From: Accumulibacter jenkinsii
Lineage (GTDB): Bacteria; Pseudomonadota; Gammaproteobacteria; Burkholderiales; Rhodocyclaceae
Direction of reading: 5' to 3'
Assembly: GCA_036625225.1 (NCBI GenBank)
Contig: JAZKUF010000002.1
Location: forward strand, 62,001 to 126,000
DNA length: 64,000 nt
The position numbers and the translations under genes were made by a program. The first letter of the stretch is position 1. The number at the start of each line of letters is the position of its first letter. This document shows positions 63,492-64,000 of this stretch, piece after piece. Under the pieces are notes generated by a model that worked only from the letters and a program-made list of their open reading frames with translations, was not told the DNA's origin and ran no database searches.

Positions 63492-64000
63492 GCCGAGCGG
63501 CAAAACGCTGACGACACTTGGCGAGTTTCGGACTGATGACCAACTGGCAGTAGCCCTGGTCGGGATTCCGGCGAAAATACTGCTGATGGCAAGGTTCAGC
63601 GACGAAAAACTGTTGCGCCGGCAACAGTTCGGTGACGATCGGACCTCCCCAGATGCCAGCCTGATCGAGTTCCGTGATCAGCAAGGCCGCAGTCTGCTGC
63701 TGTTCGGGCGTGTGGTAAAAGATCAGCGATCGATATTGCGTGCCGATGTCATGCCCTTGGCGATTCCGGGTCGTCGGATCGTGAATCGCAAAAAAGATCT
63801 CCAGAAACTCGCGATAAGTGCATAGCGCCGGATCGAAAGTGATCTGGACAACCTCGGCGTGTCCCGTTCGGCCTTCACAAACGGCCGCATAATCCGGGCA
63901 GTCGAGATGTCCGCCGCAATAACCCGACAACACCGACTCAACCCCGATGATCTGCTCGAAGACGGCTTCCAGACACCAGAAGCATCCTCCGCCAAGCGTC
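63475..64000 (-). CDS. msrA: Peptide methionine sulfoxide reductase MsrA, N-terminus cut by window edge
   Basis: The 175 codons present start in GGGCFWCLEAVFEQ, with the catalytic Cys in GCFWC. SGYCGGH, EVVQITFDP, FFAIHDPTTRNRQGHDIGTQYRS and the C-terminal GYCQLVISPKLAKCRQRF follow. It reduces methionine sulfoxide in proteins with thioredoxin. The frame is still open at base 64000, so a short N-terminus lies outside. It is convergent with the alpha/beta hydrolase. Confidence 0.95.
   Translation of the reverse strand, partial: TLGGGCFWCLEAVFEQIIGVESVLSGYCGGHLDCPDYAAVCEGRTGHAEVVQITFDPALCTYREFLEIFFAIHDPTTRNRQGHDIGTQYRSLIFYHTPEQQQTAALLITELDQAGIWGGPIVTELLPAQQFFVAEPCHQQYFRRNPDQGYCQLVISPKLAKCRQRFAARLKANR

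Overview
The window is a 64 kb piece of a GC-rich Gram-negative chromosome. The layout rpsB-tsf-pyrH-frr-uppS-cdsA-dxr-rseP-bamA-skp-lpxD-fabZ-lpxA-lpxB-rnhB, together with eno-ftsB next to pyrG and an rpoE-rseC-mucD stress cluster, is that of a betaproteobacterium. A PPK2 polyphosphate kinase, many PAS/GGDEF sensors and an HprK-related cluster would fit the Rhodocyclales, for example an Accumulibacter-like polyphosphate accumulator. That genus-level placement is inference; only the betaproteobacterial gene order is seen directly. No rRNA, tRNA, CRISPR array, prophage or insertion sequence was recognised.

Layout. 1-2278 (minus): sigma-E factor, RseC and a periplasmic MucD/DegP protease cut by the left edge; the anti-sigma genes rseA and rseB are missing. 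2612-8540: a DUF2062 membrane protein, a three-gene minus operon (mtnA, a FucA-like class II aldolase, an FAD oxidoreductase) that looks like a salvage route for 5-deoxy sugars, and an acyl-CoA synthetase. 8738-23764 (minus): the long envelope and translation cluster from rpsB down to an SPOUT RNA methyltransferase, with many ATGA/GTGA overlaps. 24067-27455 (plus): map and glnD. 27607-30713 (plus): a sigma-54 type promoter followed by a secreted small Cys protein, a PqqD-like protein, an HprK-related kinase and a nucleotidyltransferase-fold protein. This is the poorly understood HPr-rel-A type system and the most interesting region of the window. 30718-36570: rimO, an MFS carrier, a Tat-exported aldo/keto reductase, a phospholipase D/cardiolipin synthase-like protein and a glycine-zipper lipoprotein.

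36949-50739: a coiled-coil SPOR protein, a very large Cache-PAS-GGDEF-EAL protein ending in a zinc-binding CZB-like domain, a carboxymuconolactone decarboxylase-family protein divergent from a BigR-type persulfide-sensing repressor with two YeeE/YedE sulfur transporters, PPK2, a decayed CheB fragment, and a translationally coupled PAS protein/hybrid histidine kinase pair. 50793-64000: mutS, an orphan amino-acid-type binding protein, slyD and bcp, a SIMPL-domain protein, ftsB-eno-pyrG (without kdsA), a dmeRF-like Ni/Co repressor and exporter with a visible operator, a Sir2 deacetylase, an alpha/beta hydrolase and msrA cut by the right edge.

How the parts connect: sigma-E, RseC, RseP, MucD, BamA, Skp and the Lpx enzymes together form the outer-membrane assembly and stress machinery. 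GlnD and the sigma-54 promoter point to nitrogen-linked regulation. The sulfur, metal and methionine-sulfoxide genes are separate small stress modules.
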